In this document: positions 30,367 to 39,459 of the stretch, in pieces
How the letters are laid out: each line of letters starts with the position of its first letter
How positions within the stretch are numbered: the first letter of the stretch is position 1
From: Alphaproteobacteria bacterium
GTDB taxonomy: Bacteria; Pseudomonadota; Alphaproteobacteria; Rhizobiales; Aestuariivirgaceae
Direction: 5' to 3'
Assembly: GCA_028868695.1 (NCBI GenBank)
Contig: JAGWTZ010000007.1
Location: 1 to 64,000 of the forward strand
DNA: 64,000 nucleotides
Translations under genes and position numbers: made by a program
The notes under the pieces: model-generated
The model's database searches: none
What the model was told of the DNA's origin: nothing
Seen by the model: only the letters and a program-made list of their open reading frames with translations

Positions 30367-31557
30367 ATGCGGAAATTGCTGTTGGCCCTGATGCTGGGGG
30401 TTGCCCTTGCCAGCCCCGCCCATGCGGATGCCAAGTTTGAAGCCTTCGTGCAATCGCTTTGGCCGCAGGTGAAGGCGGCCGGCTTCTCGCGCGAGCTGTT
30501 TGACGCCGCCTTCAAGGGCATCACAGACCCGGACCCCGTTGTGATCAAGCTGGCCGACAACCAGCCGGAATTCAAATCCACCACGTCGGAATATCTCGAC
30601 AAGACGGTGACGCCGGCGCGCATCCAGCAGGGCAAGGATGGGCTTGCCGCCAATGACGCCTTGCTCAGCGCCATTCAGGCCAAATATGGCGTGGAGAAAT
30701 ATGTGCTGCTCGGCATCTGGGGCATTGAGAGCAATTATGGCCGGGAGATGGGCAACATGCCGGTCATGCGCTCGCTGGCCACGCTGATGTATTATGGCAA
30801 CAAGAAGCAATATGCCAAGGAACAGCTGATTGCCGCCTTCACCATCCTGAAGCGGGGCATCAAGTCTCCTGACAATTTCACCGGCTCCTGGGCAGGCGCG
30901 CTGGGCCATACGCAGTTCATCCCCACCACCTATCTCGCCTCGGCCGTTGATTGGAACGGCGATGGCAAGAAGGACATCTGGGGATCAAAGGAAGATGCGC
31001 TGGCCTCGACCGCGCATTACCTTTCGCAATCAGGCTGGAAGAGCGACCGCCCCTGGGGCTGGGAAGCCAAGCTGCCCGATGGCTTCGACCGGGCGCTGAT
31101 CGGGCGGGCACATTGGAAAACCGTGGCGGAATGGGAAAAGCTGGGCATCAAGCCGGCCATCGGCGATCATTTCTCATCGCCCGCCGCAAAGGCCTTTGTG
31201 ATGATCCCGCAAGGCATTGATGGCCCGGTGTTCCTGGTGACGCAGAATTTCTTGGCGCTGCTGGCCTATAACTACAGCCATGGCTATGCGCTGGCGGTGG
31301 CCATGCTGGGAGACCGCATCGCCGGGCGCGCCAAGGTGCAGGCTGCCTGGCCCGCGCAGACAACTGACCTCACATTCAAAGAGCGCGTGGAAATGCAGAC
31401 CCGCCTGACCGACATGGGCTTTGACACCAGCGGCGCTGACGGGCGCTTTGGCGCAAAGACCTATGAGGCGGTGCTGGCTTTCCAGAAAAAGGTGGGCTTG
31501 CCACTGGATGGCTTCCCCTCACGCAAGGTGCTTGAGCGGCTGCGGGCGGGCGGCTAA
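30367..31557 (+). CDS. Lytic murein transglycosylase (MltB/SLT_2 family) with peptidoglycan-binding domain
   Basis: GIWGIESNYGREMG, FTGSWAGALGHTQFIPTTYL, C-terminal PG-binding domain. Confidence 0.88.
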   Translation: MRKLLLALMLGVALASPAHADAKFEAFVQSLWPQVKAAGFSRELFDAAFKGITDPDPVVIKLADNQPEFKSTTSEYLDKTVTPARIQQGKDGLAANDALLSAIQAKYGVEKYVLLGIWGIESNYGREMGNMPVMRSLATLMYYGNKKQYAKEQLIAAFTILKRGIKSPDNFTGSWAGALGHTQFIPTTYLASAVDWNGDGKKDIWGSKEDALASTAHYLSQSGWKSDRPWGWEAKLPDGFDRALIGRAHWKTVAEWEKLGIKPAIGDHFSSPAAKAFVMIPQGIDGPVFLVTQNFLALLAYNYSHGYALAVAMLGDRIAGRAKVQAAWPAQTTDLTFKERVEMQTRLTDMGFDTSGADGRFGAKTYEAVLAFQKKVGLPLDGFPSRKVLERLRAGG

Positions 31558-31566
31558 CTTCAGGCC

Positions 31567-32652
31567 ATGATGAATTTCCGTCCGGCGTTGTGTGTGGCTT
31601 TGGGTTTGGCGCTGGCCATGCCCGCAAGCTTGCGCGCGCAAGACCAGGGGCCGGCCATCGGCTCGGAAGCCACAGCGGCGCAAGGCGATGGCACGGCACC
31701 GGACCAGCAGGCCGCCGACGCTGTGCGCCGTGTGCTCATCGTGGGAGACCAGCTGGCGGGCGGCATGGGGGCTGGCCTTACCCGCATGTCGGACGGTGAC
31801 GACACGATTGAAGTGGTCAACCGTTTCAATGAGTCCTCGGGCCTCACCCGGCCGGAGATTTATGATTGGGCGGCCGCCATTCCCAAGATGGCGGAGAACA
31901 AGAATTTCGCCGCCGCCTTTGTGCTGGTTGGGCTGAATGACCGGCGCGACATGCGCAGCGGCGACAAGGTTTTGGCCTTCAATTCCCCGGAATGGCAGGC
32001 GCTCTACAAGCAGCGCGTGGACGGCGTGCTCGATGCGCTGGCGCAGCAGAAGATCAAGGTGTTCTGGTTGGGCGAGCCGCCGATGGGCGATGCGGCGCTG
32101 GATGCCGACATGCAGGCGCTGACCGCGCTGGAGAAAGAGCGCGTGACAGCCAAGGGCGGCACGTTCATCGAGTTGCGTACGCCCTTCCTTGGCCCGGATG
32201 GCAAATATGCCGATCGCGGGCCTGATGACACGGGAACCGACAGGCGCTTGCGTGAAAGCGATGGCGTCACCTTTTTCAAGCAGGGCAACAACCGGCTGGG
32301 GCAGATTGCGCTTTCCGCCCTCAAGGGCGTGAGTGCGCCTGCGGCAACGCCGGACGCCACACCGGCCGATGCGCAGGCCAGCGCCGCGCCGCTTCCCGCG
32401 CCAGCGCCGGTTGATCAATCGCCGCTGTTTGCGCAGGAAGGCGTCGATGGCGGTGCCGTGGCCCAAGGCAGCGGCGAATTGGTGGCGGCCGTGGCGGCTG
32501 ATGCCGAAAAGGTCGAGGCCACCAAGGCCAGCAGCATTGGCATTGCCGCGGCCAAGGGCAGCAATGCCGAAAGCCTGCTCACAACGGGCCTTTCTGCAGC
32601 GGCGCCAGCGGGGCGCTTTGATGATTTCAGCGCGGCAGCGCCGGCCCAGTGA
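31567..32652 (+). CDS. DUF459 (SGNH-like) protein
   Basis: 361 aa; VRRVLIVGDQLAGGMGAGL, VLVGLNDRRDMR; Ala-rich C-terminus. Confidence 0.75.
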   Translation: MMNFRPALCVALGLALAMPASLRAQDQGPAIGSEATAAQGDGTAPDQQAADAVRRVLIVGDQLAGGMGAGLTRMSDGDDTIEVVNRFNESSGLTRPEIYDWAAAIPKMAENKNFAAAFVLVGLNDRRDMRSGDKVLAFNSPEWQALYKQRVDGVLDALAQQKIKVFWLGEPPMGDAALDADMQALTALEKERVTAKGGTFIELRTPFLGPDGKYADRGPDDTGTDRRLRESDGVTFFKQGNNRLGQIALSALKGVSAPAATPDATPADAQASAAPLPAPAPVDQSPLFAQEGVDGGAVAQGSGELVAAVAADAEKVEATKASSIGIAAAKGSNAESLLTTGLSAAAPAGRFDDFSAAAPAQ

Positions 32653-33627
32653 TCAGGCCGTGGCTGGCCGGGTGCGGGCACCAAGCAGGGTGAGCCCGGC
32701 AATCGCCAGCACGAGAACGATGAAGGCAGCCACCTGATAGGGCAGAATGGCTTCATGCAGGAACAGGCTGGCGAACACCATGGTCAAGGCCGGTGAGGTG
32801 GCGCCGATGGTGGCCGCCAGCGAAACGGGAATATGGCGGATGGCGCTGAACCAGATCAGCAGCTCAAGATAATAGACCAGCCCCATCAGCGCCGCGGCCA
32901 TTTGCCATTGCGGTGTTGTGAAAGCCGCGAACAGGCCGCGCGCATCAGTGGCCAGCAGCACAAGGCCGAGGAACAAAGCCGAAAGGCCGACGCGGAAGAA
33001 TGTCACCTGCGCGGGGGTAATGGGGGATTTGCCCAGCTCCTGGCGTACGATCACATGGGCAATGGCCCACAGCAGCGGCACCGCCAGCACGGCAAGGAAC
33101 CAGATATTGAGGCCCGCAATGGTCCATGCGCCATTGGTGCCAAGGCCATAGAGCGTCACCAGCAAAAGCGCCGTCAGGCCCAGCTCGGCGGCGGATTTGC
33201 GGCGGCCCAGAAACACCGCCTCAATGATGATGGCGAAAACTGGCGAGGCCTGCAGCGCGATGGCGCCGGACACGGTGCCCGCCGCTTCCACCCCAAACAC
33301 GAACAGGAAAATCGCCACCGCAAAGAGCAGGCCGGTGAGAAGCGTGAGCATGAAGGCGCGGCGCGGGCTGTGGCTGCCGCTGGCAGGCGAGAACATGCCG
33401 CGCTGACCGCTGAACATCTCCTTCAGCATCAGCGGCACCGAGAACAGGAACTGGTAGAATGAAAGGAAGAAGGCAAAGCTGAGCGCGCCAAAGCCCGCTG
33501 GCCGGCCATTGGAAATGACCGGCAGCAAGGCAATCAGGCTGACGCAGACAAGTGTTTGGCCCACGCCTTTCAATGTGTTGGAGCTTTGCACGCCTTCCCC
33601 ATTCCAGAAAGCGCTGCGATCACCCAT
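32653..33627 (-). CDS. EamA/DMT family transporter
   Basis: 324 aa; repeated 5-TM EamA domains. Confidence 0.8.
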   Translation of the reverse strand: MGDRSAFWNGEGVQSSNTLKGVGQTLVCVSLIALLPVISNGRPAGFGALSFAFFLSFYQFLFSVPLMLKEMFSGQRGMFSPASGSHSPRRAFMLTLLTGLLFAVAIFLFVFGVEAAGTVSGAIALQASPVFAIIIEAVFLGRRKSAAELGLTALLLVTLYGLGTNGAWTIAGLNIWFLAVLAVPLLWAIAHVIVRQELGKSPITPAQVTFFRVGLSALFLGLVLLATDARGLFAAFTTPQWQMAAALMGLVYYLELLIWFSAIRHIPVSLAATIGATSPALTMVFASLFLHEAILPYQVAAFIVLVLAIAGLTLLGARTRPATA

Positions 33628-33690
33628 TTCAGCGTTGCAGGCAAGGGCCAGAAGGCCGCGCTTGTTGCGGCGCTGGCCCCATCACCCGCG

Positions 33691-34473
33691 CTACTCCATG
33701 AACCAGCCGTGGCTCACCACCAGCGACTGGCCTGTCAAGGCATTGGTGTTGAAGGCGGCGAACATGTAGGCCACCTCCGCCACATCCTCGAGCGTGGTGA
33801 ACTGGCCATCCACCGTGTCGCCCAGCATGATCTTCTTGACCACGTCTTCCTCGGAGATGCCCAGTGTCTTGGCCTGTTCCGGAATCTGCTTTTCCACCAG
33901 AGGCGTTTTGACAAAGCCGGGGCAGATCACATTGGTGCGCACGCCGCGCGCCGCGCCCTCTTTCGCAATCACCCGCGAAAGTCCAAGAAGCCCGTGCTTG
34001 GCCGTGACGTAGGCCGACTTGAGCGGCGAGGCGAGCTTGGAATGCACCGAGCCCATGAAAATGATGGCACCAGAGCCCTTGGCATACATGTGCGGCAGCA
34101 CCGCCTTGGAGGTGAGGAAGGCGCCGTCGAGGTGAATGGCCAGGATCTTCTTCCAGTCAGCAAAGGGGAATTCCTCCATCTTGTGCACGATCTGGATGCC
34201 GGCATTGGAAACCAGAACGTCCACCCCGCCCCAGGCCTTGACCACGGCATCAACGCCGGCATTCACCTGGTCTTCATTGGTCACATCCATGGCGACGCTC
34301 ATGGCCGAGCCGGCGCGCCTGGCGTTCAGGTCATCAGCGGCGGCCTTGGCGGCATCGGCGTTGAGATCGGCAATCACTACTTTTGCGCCGCCCGCGGCAT
34401 AACGGTCGGCGATTGCCTTGCCGAGGCCCGAGGCTGCGCCGGTGACGATGCACACTTTGCCGGTGAGATTCAT
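33691..34473 (-). CDS. bdhA: 3-hydroxybutyrate dehydrogenase (SDR)
   Basis: 260 aa; [53 protein letters not shown]. Confidence 0.88.
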   Translation of the reverse strand: MNLTGKVCIVTGAASGLGKAIADRYAAGGAKVVIADLNADAAKAAADDLNARRAGSAMSVAMDVTNEDQVNAGVDAVVKAWGGVDVLVSNAGIQIVHKMEEFPFADWKKILAIHLDGAFLTSKAVLPHMYAKGSGAIIFMGSVHSKLASPLKSAYVTAKHGLLGLSRVIAKEGAARGVRTNVICPGFVKTPLVEKQIPEQAKTLGISEEDVVKKIMLGDTVDGQFTTLEDVAEVAYMFAAFNTNALTGQSLVVSHGWFME

Positions 34474-34524
34474 GGGGTCAGTCCTTCAGATTGTTGGAGT
34501 TGGTTGTGGCTGGCGTGGCGTGTG

Positions 34525-35643
34525 TCATGACCGCACGACCTTGCCGTTGTCAAATGTCACCATGCCCTGGGCCGGAATGGCGCGGGCCTTCCAGGCCTTG
34601 TCGGAAAGGCCGCGCTGGGCGTCATCAAAGCCATTTTGCCAATGTTCCTCGACGCTGAGGCGGGAGAATTCATAGTCCTTGGATTGGGTGTCGAAATCAT
34701 TGCCGCGGTTGATGAGATGCATCACCGTGATGCCGGCGGCGCGGGAGGTTTCGGTGAGGGCCTTCACGTCCGGGTCACCGGCCATGTCCTGCGGCAGCTT
34801 TTTGAGCAGGTTGGCCGCCGCCTGGCGCAGGCGCTGTTCGGTCATGGCGGCGGTGGTCATCATGCGGGTGCGGCTGGAATAGCGGATTTCCTTTTCACGC
34901 TCGGCCGTTTCCATGATGGTTTCCGGCAGCTTGCCGCGGGCTGAGAAGAGATCCACCTGGAAAATGCACAGGCTGTCGCTCGGCCCCGCCATGTCGATCA
35001 CCTGGCTCAGCGGCGTGTTGGAAACGAGGCCGCCGTCCCAATAGAAGGCACCATCAATTTCCACCGCCGGAAAGCCCGGCGGCAGCGCGCCTGATGCCAT
35101 GATGTGCTCGGCGCGCAGCTTTTCCTGCGTGCTGTCAAAATAGCGGAAGTTGCCGCTGACGACATTGACCGCACCCACGCTCAGCCGCGGGCCGCCCTTG
35201 TTGATGAGGTCGAAATCCACCAGTTCGTGCAGCGTGTCTTTGAGGGCGCTGGTGTCGTAAAAGCTGGTCGCCTCGCGCGTTCCGGGCCAGGAGAGCAGGG
35301 GCGAGACCAGGCGCGGGCTGAAAAAGCCGGGAATGCCGAACATGGTGGCCAGCCAGCTGCTCAGCTCATTGAAGGTGCTGCGGCCTTGCGCGCCGGGAAT
35401 GAGAGAAGCCCCCTGCAGGCCAGAGGACACCTTGTTCCAGAACTCCCGCAGCCGGGCCACGCGCCTTTCCGGCGGGTTGCCGGCGATGAGTGCTGCGTTG
35501 ATGGCGCCAATGGAGATGCCAGCCAGCCAATCCGGCTGTTCACCGGCCTGGGCCAGCGCTTCAAAGGCCCCGGCTTGATAGGCGCCCAGCGCCCCGCCGC
35601 CCTGAAGCACCAAAACCTTCTTTTCAAGCGGTTTCTGTTGCAT
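34525..35643 (-). CDS. Patatin-like phospholipase family protein (DUF3734-type C-terminus)
   Basis: VLVLQGGGALGAYQAGAFEAL, GISIGAINAALIAGN, DGGLVSNTPL; ATG 35643 preferred over 35661. Confidence 0.85.
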   Translation of the reverse strand: MQQKPLEKKVLVLQGGGALGAYQAGAFEALAQAGEQPDWLAGISIGAINAALIAGNPPERRVARLREFWNKVSSGLQGASLIPGAQGRSTFNELSSWLATMFGIPGFFSPRLVSPLLSWPGTREATSFYDTSALKDTLHELVDFDLINKGGPRLSVGAVNVVSGNFRYFDSTQEKLRAEHIMASGALPPGFPAVEIDGAFYWDGGLVSNTPLSQVIDMAGPSDSLCIFQVDLFSARGKLPETIMETAEREKEIRYSSRTRMMTTAAMTEQRLRQAAANLLKKLPQDMAGDPDVKALTETSRAAGITVMHLINRGNDFDTQSKDYEFSRLSVEEHWQNGFDDAQRGLSDKAWKARAIPAQGMVTFDNGKVVRS

Positions 35644-35667
35644 TGCAGCATGATAGTGCAATGCAAC
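35637..35667. promoter_or_regulatory. Inverted repeat at patatin/bdhA promoter-start region, candidate PhaR-type site
   Basis: GTTGCATTGCA-N9-TGCAATGCAAC, perfect 11-bp arms. Confidence 0.6.
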
Positions 35668-35796
35668 GCAAGATGGAAAGTTAAATTTGGCTCAGCAAGG
35701 GCCTCCTTTGGCCCCGCGACAAAACGGGGTGATTGCAGGTCATGCCCCTGTCGTTTAGACAGGGCAAAACCCTGAAGACCAGAAAAGGAATCGGAC

Positions 35797-36099
35797 ATGG
35801 CAGACCACGGTCACTCATCGCAACCCGCCCTCACCGGCATGGCGGCCCACCAGGCCACCTATGACGGCTTCCTGAAGGGCTCCATCGCGCTTGGCCTCGT
35901 TTGCCTTTACGTTCTGGTGGCGCTGGTCACCTTCCGCTTCATGGACAACCCGATGAACCTGCTCGTCGGCTTCGGCGGCATCATCATCGGCACGATTGCC
36001 ACGCTGATCGGCGTTCGCGCCGGTGGCAAGTGGCTGCTGCCCGTGGTGGTTCTGGTGCTGTATGGCCTGCTGGTGGCCAACAACATCCACATGTCGTAA
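35797..36099 (+). CDS. Small membrane protein, aa3-type cytochrome c oxidase subunit IV-like
   Basis: 100 aa; MADHGHS...AAHQATYDGFLKGSIALGLVCLYVLVALVTFRF; typical neighbour of pnt genes. Confidence 0.65.
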   Translation: MADHGHSSQPALTGMAAHQATYDGFLKGSIALGLVCLYVLVALVTFRFMDNPMNLLVGFGGIIIGTIATLIGVRAGGKWLLPVVVLVLYGLLVANNIHMS

Positions 36100-36114
36100 G
36101 ACGGAATTCGCATA

Positions 36115-37233
36115 ATGAAGATTGCGGTTCCTGCTGAAAGTGTTTCGGGTGAGAGCCGCGCGGCGGTTTCGGCTGAAGCCGTCAAAGCCTATGTGAAAAA
36201 GGGCCTTGCCGTTGCTGTCCAATCGGGCGCGGGGCAAGGCTCAAACATTTCCGATGATGACTACAAGGCTGCGGGCGCTGCAATCGCCAAGGGTGTTGAT
36301 GTGGTGAAGGATGCTGACGTCATCCTTTCGGTGCGGCGGCCTTCGGATGCGGTTTTGAAGGCGGCTAAAAAGGGCGCGGTGCTGCTGGCGGGGCTCGAGC
36401 CTTATGGCGAGCGCAAGGGCCTTGAGGCCATCGCCAAGAGCGGGGTCACGGCCTTTGCCATGGAACTGATGCCGCGCATCACCCGCGCGCAGAGCATGGA
36501 TATTCTTTCCTCGCAGGCCAATCTTGCTGGCTACAAGGCGGTGATTGACGCCTCGGCCCATTTCGGCCGCGCCATGCCGATGATGATGACGGCGGCTGGC
36601 ACAGTTGCCGCCGCCAAGGTGTTCATCATGGGCGTGGGTGTTGCTGGCCTTCAGGCCATCGCCACAGCGCGGCGCCTCGGCGCCATTGTTTCTGCCACGG
36701 ACGTGCGCAAGGCCACCGAAGAGCAGGTGAAGTCGCTGGGCGCCAAGTTCGTGTTTGCCGATGTGGCCGATGCCGCCACTTCGGGCGGCTATGCCAAGGA
36801 GCTTTCTGCCGAAGACAAGGCCAAGCAGGCCAAGCTGGTGGCCGACCATGTGAAGACGCAGGACATCGTCATCACCACGGCGCTCATTCCCGGCCGCCCG
36901 GCCCCTGTGCTCATCACCAAGGAAATGGTGGAGAGCATGAAGCCCGGCTCGGTGATTGTTGACCTGGCGGTGGAACGCGGCGGCAACTGCCCGCTGTCAA
37001 AGCCCGACGAGATCGTGGTGCACAAGGGTGTCTCGATCATCGGCACGCTGAACCTTGCGGGCAAGCTTGCCGGCAACGCCACGCCGCTCTTTGCCAAGAA
37101 CCTGTCCAACTTCCTTGACACGATGGTTGGCAAGGACGGAAATCTCGCCATCAACTTTGATGATGAACTCATCAAGGGCACGCTGATCGCCAAGGACGGC
37201 GCGCTGGTGCACCCGATGTTTGCTGCGAAATGA
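36115..37233 (+). CDS. pntAA: Re/Si-specific NAD(P)(+) transhydrogenase subunit alpha-1
   Basis: 372 aa; GESRAAVSAEAVKAYVKKGLAVAVQSGAG, GVGVAGLQAIATARRLGAIVSATDVR. Confidence 0.9.
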   Translation: MKIAVPAESVSGESRAAVSAEAVKAYVKKGLAVAVQSGAGQGSNISDDDYKAAGAAIAKGVDVVKDADVILSVRRPSDAVLKAAKKGAVLLAGLEPYGERKGLEAIAKSGVTAFAMELMPRITRAQSMDILSSQANLAGYKAVIDASAHFGRAMPMMMTAAGTVAAAKVFIMGVGVAGLQAIATARRLGAIVSATDVRKATEEQVKSLGAKFVFADVADAATSGGYAKELSAEDKAKQAKLVADHVKTQDIVITTALIPGRPAPVLITKEMVESMKPGSVIVDLAVERGGNCPLSKPDEIVVHKGVSIIGTLNLAGKLAGNATPLFAKNLSNFLDTMVGKDGNLAINFDDELIKGTLIAKDGALVHPMFAAK

Positions 37234-37258
37234 ACCTTTCAAACGCCAACCCATCCTG

Positions 37259-37350
37259 CCGTCATCCCCGCGAAAGCGGGGACCCAGCTTCATTCACAAC
37301 CTCTGAAACAGCCCAAGTCAGCTGGGCCCCCGCCTTCGCGGGGGTGACGG
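37259..37350. repeat. Palindromic inverted-repeat doublet (REPIN/MITE-like), same family as repeats flanking the 62.5-kb GIY-YIG gene
   Basis: CCGTCATCCCCGCGAAAGCGGGGACCCAGCTT ... 24 nt ... AAGTCAGCTGGGCCCCCGCCTTCGCGGGGGTGACGG. Confidence 0.88.
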
Positions 37351-37391
37351 AGGGTGTGAACAACCAATTTGAATTGAGTGTGGACTGAATC

Positions 37392-37700
37392 ATGGAACAA
37401 CTGGTTGATCCCTTCATCTATCTCTTCTCGATCTTCGTGCTGGCGGTGTTTGTCGGCTACTATGTGGTGTGGAACGTCACACCCGCGCTGCACACGCCGC
37501 TGATGTCGGTCACCAACGCCATCTCCTCGGTGATCGTGGTAGGCGCGCTCCTGGCGGTTGGCGCGGGCGCCATTGCCTCAGGCTCCACGCTGGCGATGAT
37601 CTTCGGCTTCCTGGCGCTGGTGCTGGCCTCGGTCAACATCTTCGGCGGCTTCCTCGTGACCAACCGGATGCTGGCAATGTACAAGAAGAAAGAAAAGTGA
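37392..37700 (+). CDS. pntAB: NAD(P) transhydrogenase subunit alpha-2
   Basis: 102 aa; [31 protein letters not shown]. Confidence 0.9.
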   Translation: MEQLVDPFIYLFSIFVLAVFVGYYVVWNVTPALHTPLMSVTNAISSVIVVGALLAVGAGAIASGSTLAMIFGFLALVLASVNIFGGFLVTNRMLAMYKKKEK

Positions 37701-37978
37701 TGCCGCCAGCAAGCCCATTCTATCTTGAAATGATCATTTCGGTGGCGATCATCGTTTTATCGCTCGCCACGATTTTCAAGAAAGCCAATTCAATGGCTGC
37801 GCGCCGCCTGATGGCTGCGGCTCAAGCTCTGATTTTGGTGATGTTGGTCATCATGCGCCCCCCGGCAGACCAACTCGGATGGCTGCAAATCCTGGCAACC
37901 TTGATGATCGGACTCGGCTTCGGCCTTTTCATCGCCAACGAACGCAACATGGCCAGCAAGCCATCGCATAGGACCTGA
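37700..37978 (+). CDS. Unidentified small membrane protein between pntAB and pntB
   Basis: 92 aa from ATG 37700 (TGATG overlap with pntAB stop): [92 protein letters not shown]; about 3 hydrophobic segments; stop 3 bp before pntB ATG. Confidence 0.7.
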   Translation: MPPASPFYLEMIISVAIIVLSLATIFKKANSMAARRLMAAAQALILVMLVIMRPPADQLGWLQILATLMIGLGFGLFIANERNMASKPSHRT

Positions 37979-37981
37979 GAT

Positions 37982-39379
37982 ATGACCGCATCCTTCGCTG
38001 CCCTGCTTTATCTCATCTCCGGCGCGCTGTTCATCATGGCGCTGCGCGGGCTTTCATCGCCGGCCACTTCGCGCCAGGGCAACAGCTATGGCATGATCGG
38101 CATGACGCTGGCCGTGCTCACCACGCTGGCCATTTCCGCGCCCACCAACCCGGTGGTTTGGCTGCTGATCATCGCCGGCATCGGCATTGGCGGTGGCATT
38201 GGCCATTATATGGCGAACAACATCGCCATGACGGCCATGCCGCAGCTGGTGGCGGCGTTTCACTCGCTGGTGGGCCTGGCGGCGGTGTTCGTGGCGGCGG
38301 CGGCCTTCTATGCGCCAGACGCCTTTGGCATTGCCACGGATGGCGTGATCCACCCGCAAAGCCGCATTGAAATGGCCCTTGGTGCCGCCATTGGCGCGCT
38401 CACCTTCACGGGCTCGGTCATCGCCTTCCTGAAACTGGATGGCCGCATGTCAGGCGCGCCCATCATGCTGCCCGGCCGCCATCTCATCAACATCGCGCTG
38501 GGTGTCGCACTGGTGGCGGCCATCGTGCTGTTCTTCGGTGCGCCGTCCTCCGTGCTGTTCTGGGGAATCGTGGCTGTCTCGCTGGTGCTGGGCTTCCTGC
38601 TCATCATCCCGATCGGCGGGGCGGACATGCCCGTCGTGGTCTCGATGCTGAATTCCTATTCCGGCTGGGCGGCAGCAGGCATCGGCTTCACGCTGCACAA
38701 CACGGCCCTGATCATCACCGGCGCGCTTGTGGGCTCATCCGGCGCAATCCTGTCCTACATCATGTGCAAGGCGATGAACCGCTCCTTCATCTCCGTCATC
38801 CTCGGCGGCTTTGGCGGAGCCACGGCTGGCCCGGCGGGCGGCGGTGAGGCCAAGCCTGTGAAGCAAGGCTCCGCTGATGATGCGGCCTTCATGATGAAGA
38901 ATGCCGGCAGCGTGATCATCGTTCCGGGATACGGCATGGCCGTGGCCCAGGCCCAGCACGCGGTGCGTGAAATGGCCGATCACCTCAAGGCCGCTGGCGT
39001 TTCGGTGAAATATGCCATCCACCCCGTGGCGGGCCGCATGCCCGGCCACATGAACGTGCTGCTGGCCGAGGCCAATGTGCCCTATGATGAGGTTTTTGAG
39101 CTGGAAGACATCAATGGCGAATTCGCGCAGGCCGACATTGCCTATGTGATCGGCGCCAATGACGTGACCAACCCTTCGGCGAAGGACGACCCCACATCAC
39201 CCATCTTCGGCATGCCGGTCCTCGAAGTGTGGAAGGCCAAGACAGTGATGTTCGTCAAGCGCGGCATGTCTTCGGGCTATGCCGGCGTTGAAAACCCGCT
39301 GTTCCACCGCGACAACACGCTGATGCTGTTCGGCGACGCCAAGAAGATGACGGAAGAGATCAACAAGGCGATGGGATAG
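37982..39379 (+). CDS. pntB: NAD(P) transhydrogenase subunit beta
   Basis: 465 aa; IPIGGADMPVVVSMLNSYSGWAAAGIGFTL, VIGANDVTNPSAKDDPTSPIFGMPVLEVWKAKTVMFVKRGMSSGYAGV. Confidence 0.93.
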   Translation: MTASFAALLYLISGALFIMALRGLSSPATSRQGNSYGMIGMTLAVLTTLAISAPTNPVVWLLIIAGIGIGGGIGHYMANNIAMTAMPQLVAAFHSLVGLAAVFVAAAAFYAPDAFGIATDGVIHPQSRIEMALGAAIGALTFTGSVIAFLKLDGRMSGAPIMLPGRHLINIALGVALVAAIVLFFGAPSSVLFWGIVAVSLVLGFLLIIPIGGADMPVVVSMLNSYSGWAAAGIGFTLHNTALIITGALVGSSGAILSYIMCKAMNRSFISVILGGFGGATAGPAGGGEAKPVKQGSADDAAFMMKNAGSVIIVPGYGMAVAQAQHAVREMADHLKAAGVSVKYAIHPVAGRMPGHMNVLLAEANVPYDEVFELEDINGEFAQADIAYVIGANDVTNPSAKDDPTSPIFGMPVLEVWKAKTVMFVKRGMSSGYAGVENPLFHRDNTLMLFGDAKKMTEEINKAMG

Positions 39380-39459
39380 GCGCTCACAAGCCTCTCCCCC
39401 TCCGCCACTGAATCGTCTAAGTTCATCCGCAAAACACAATGAACAAGCGGGGATGAGGC

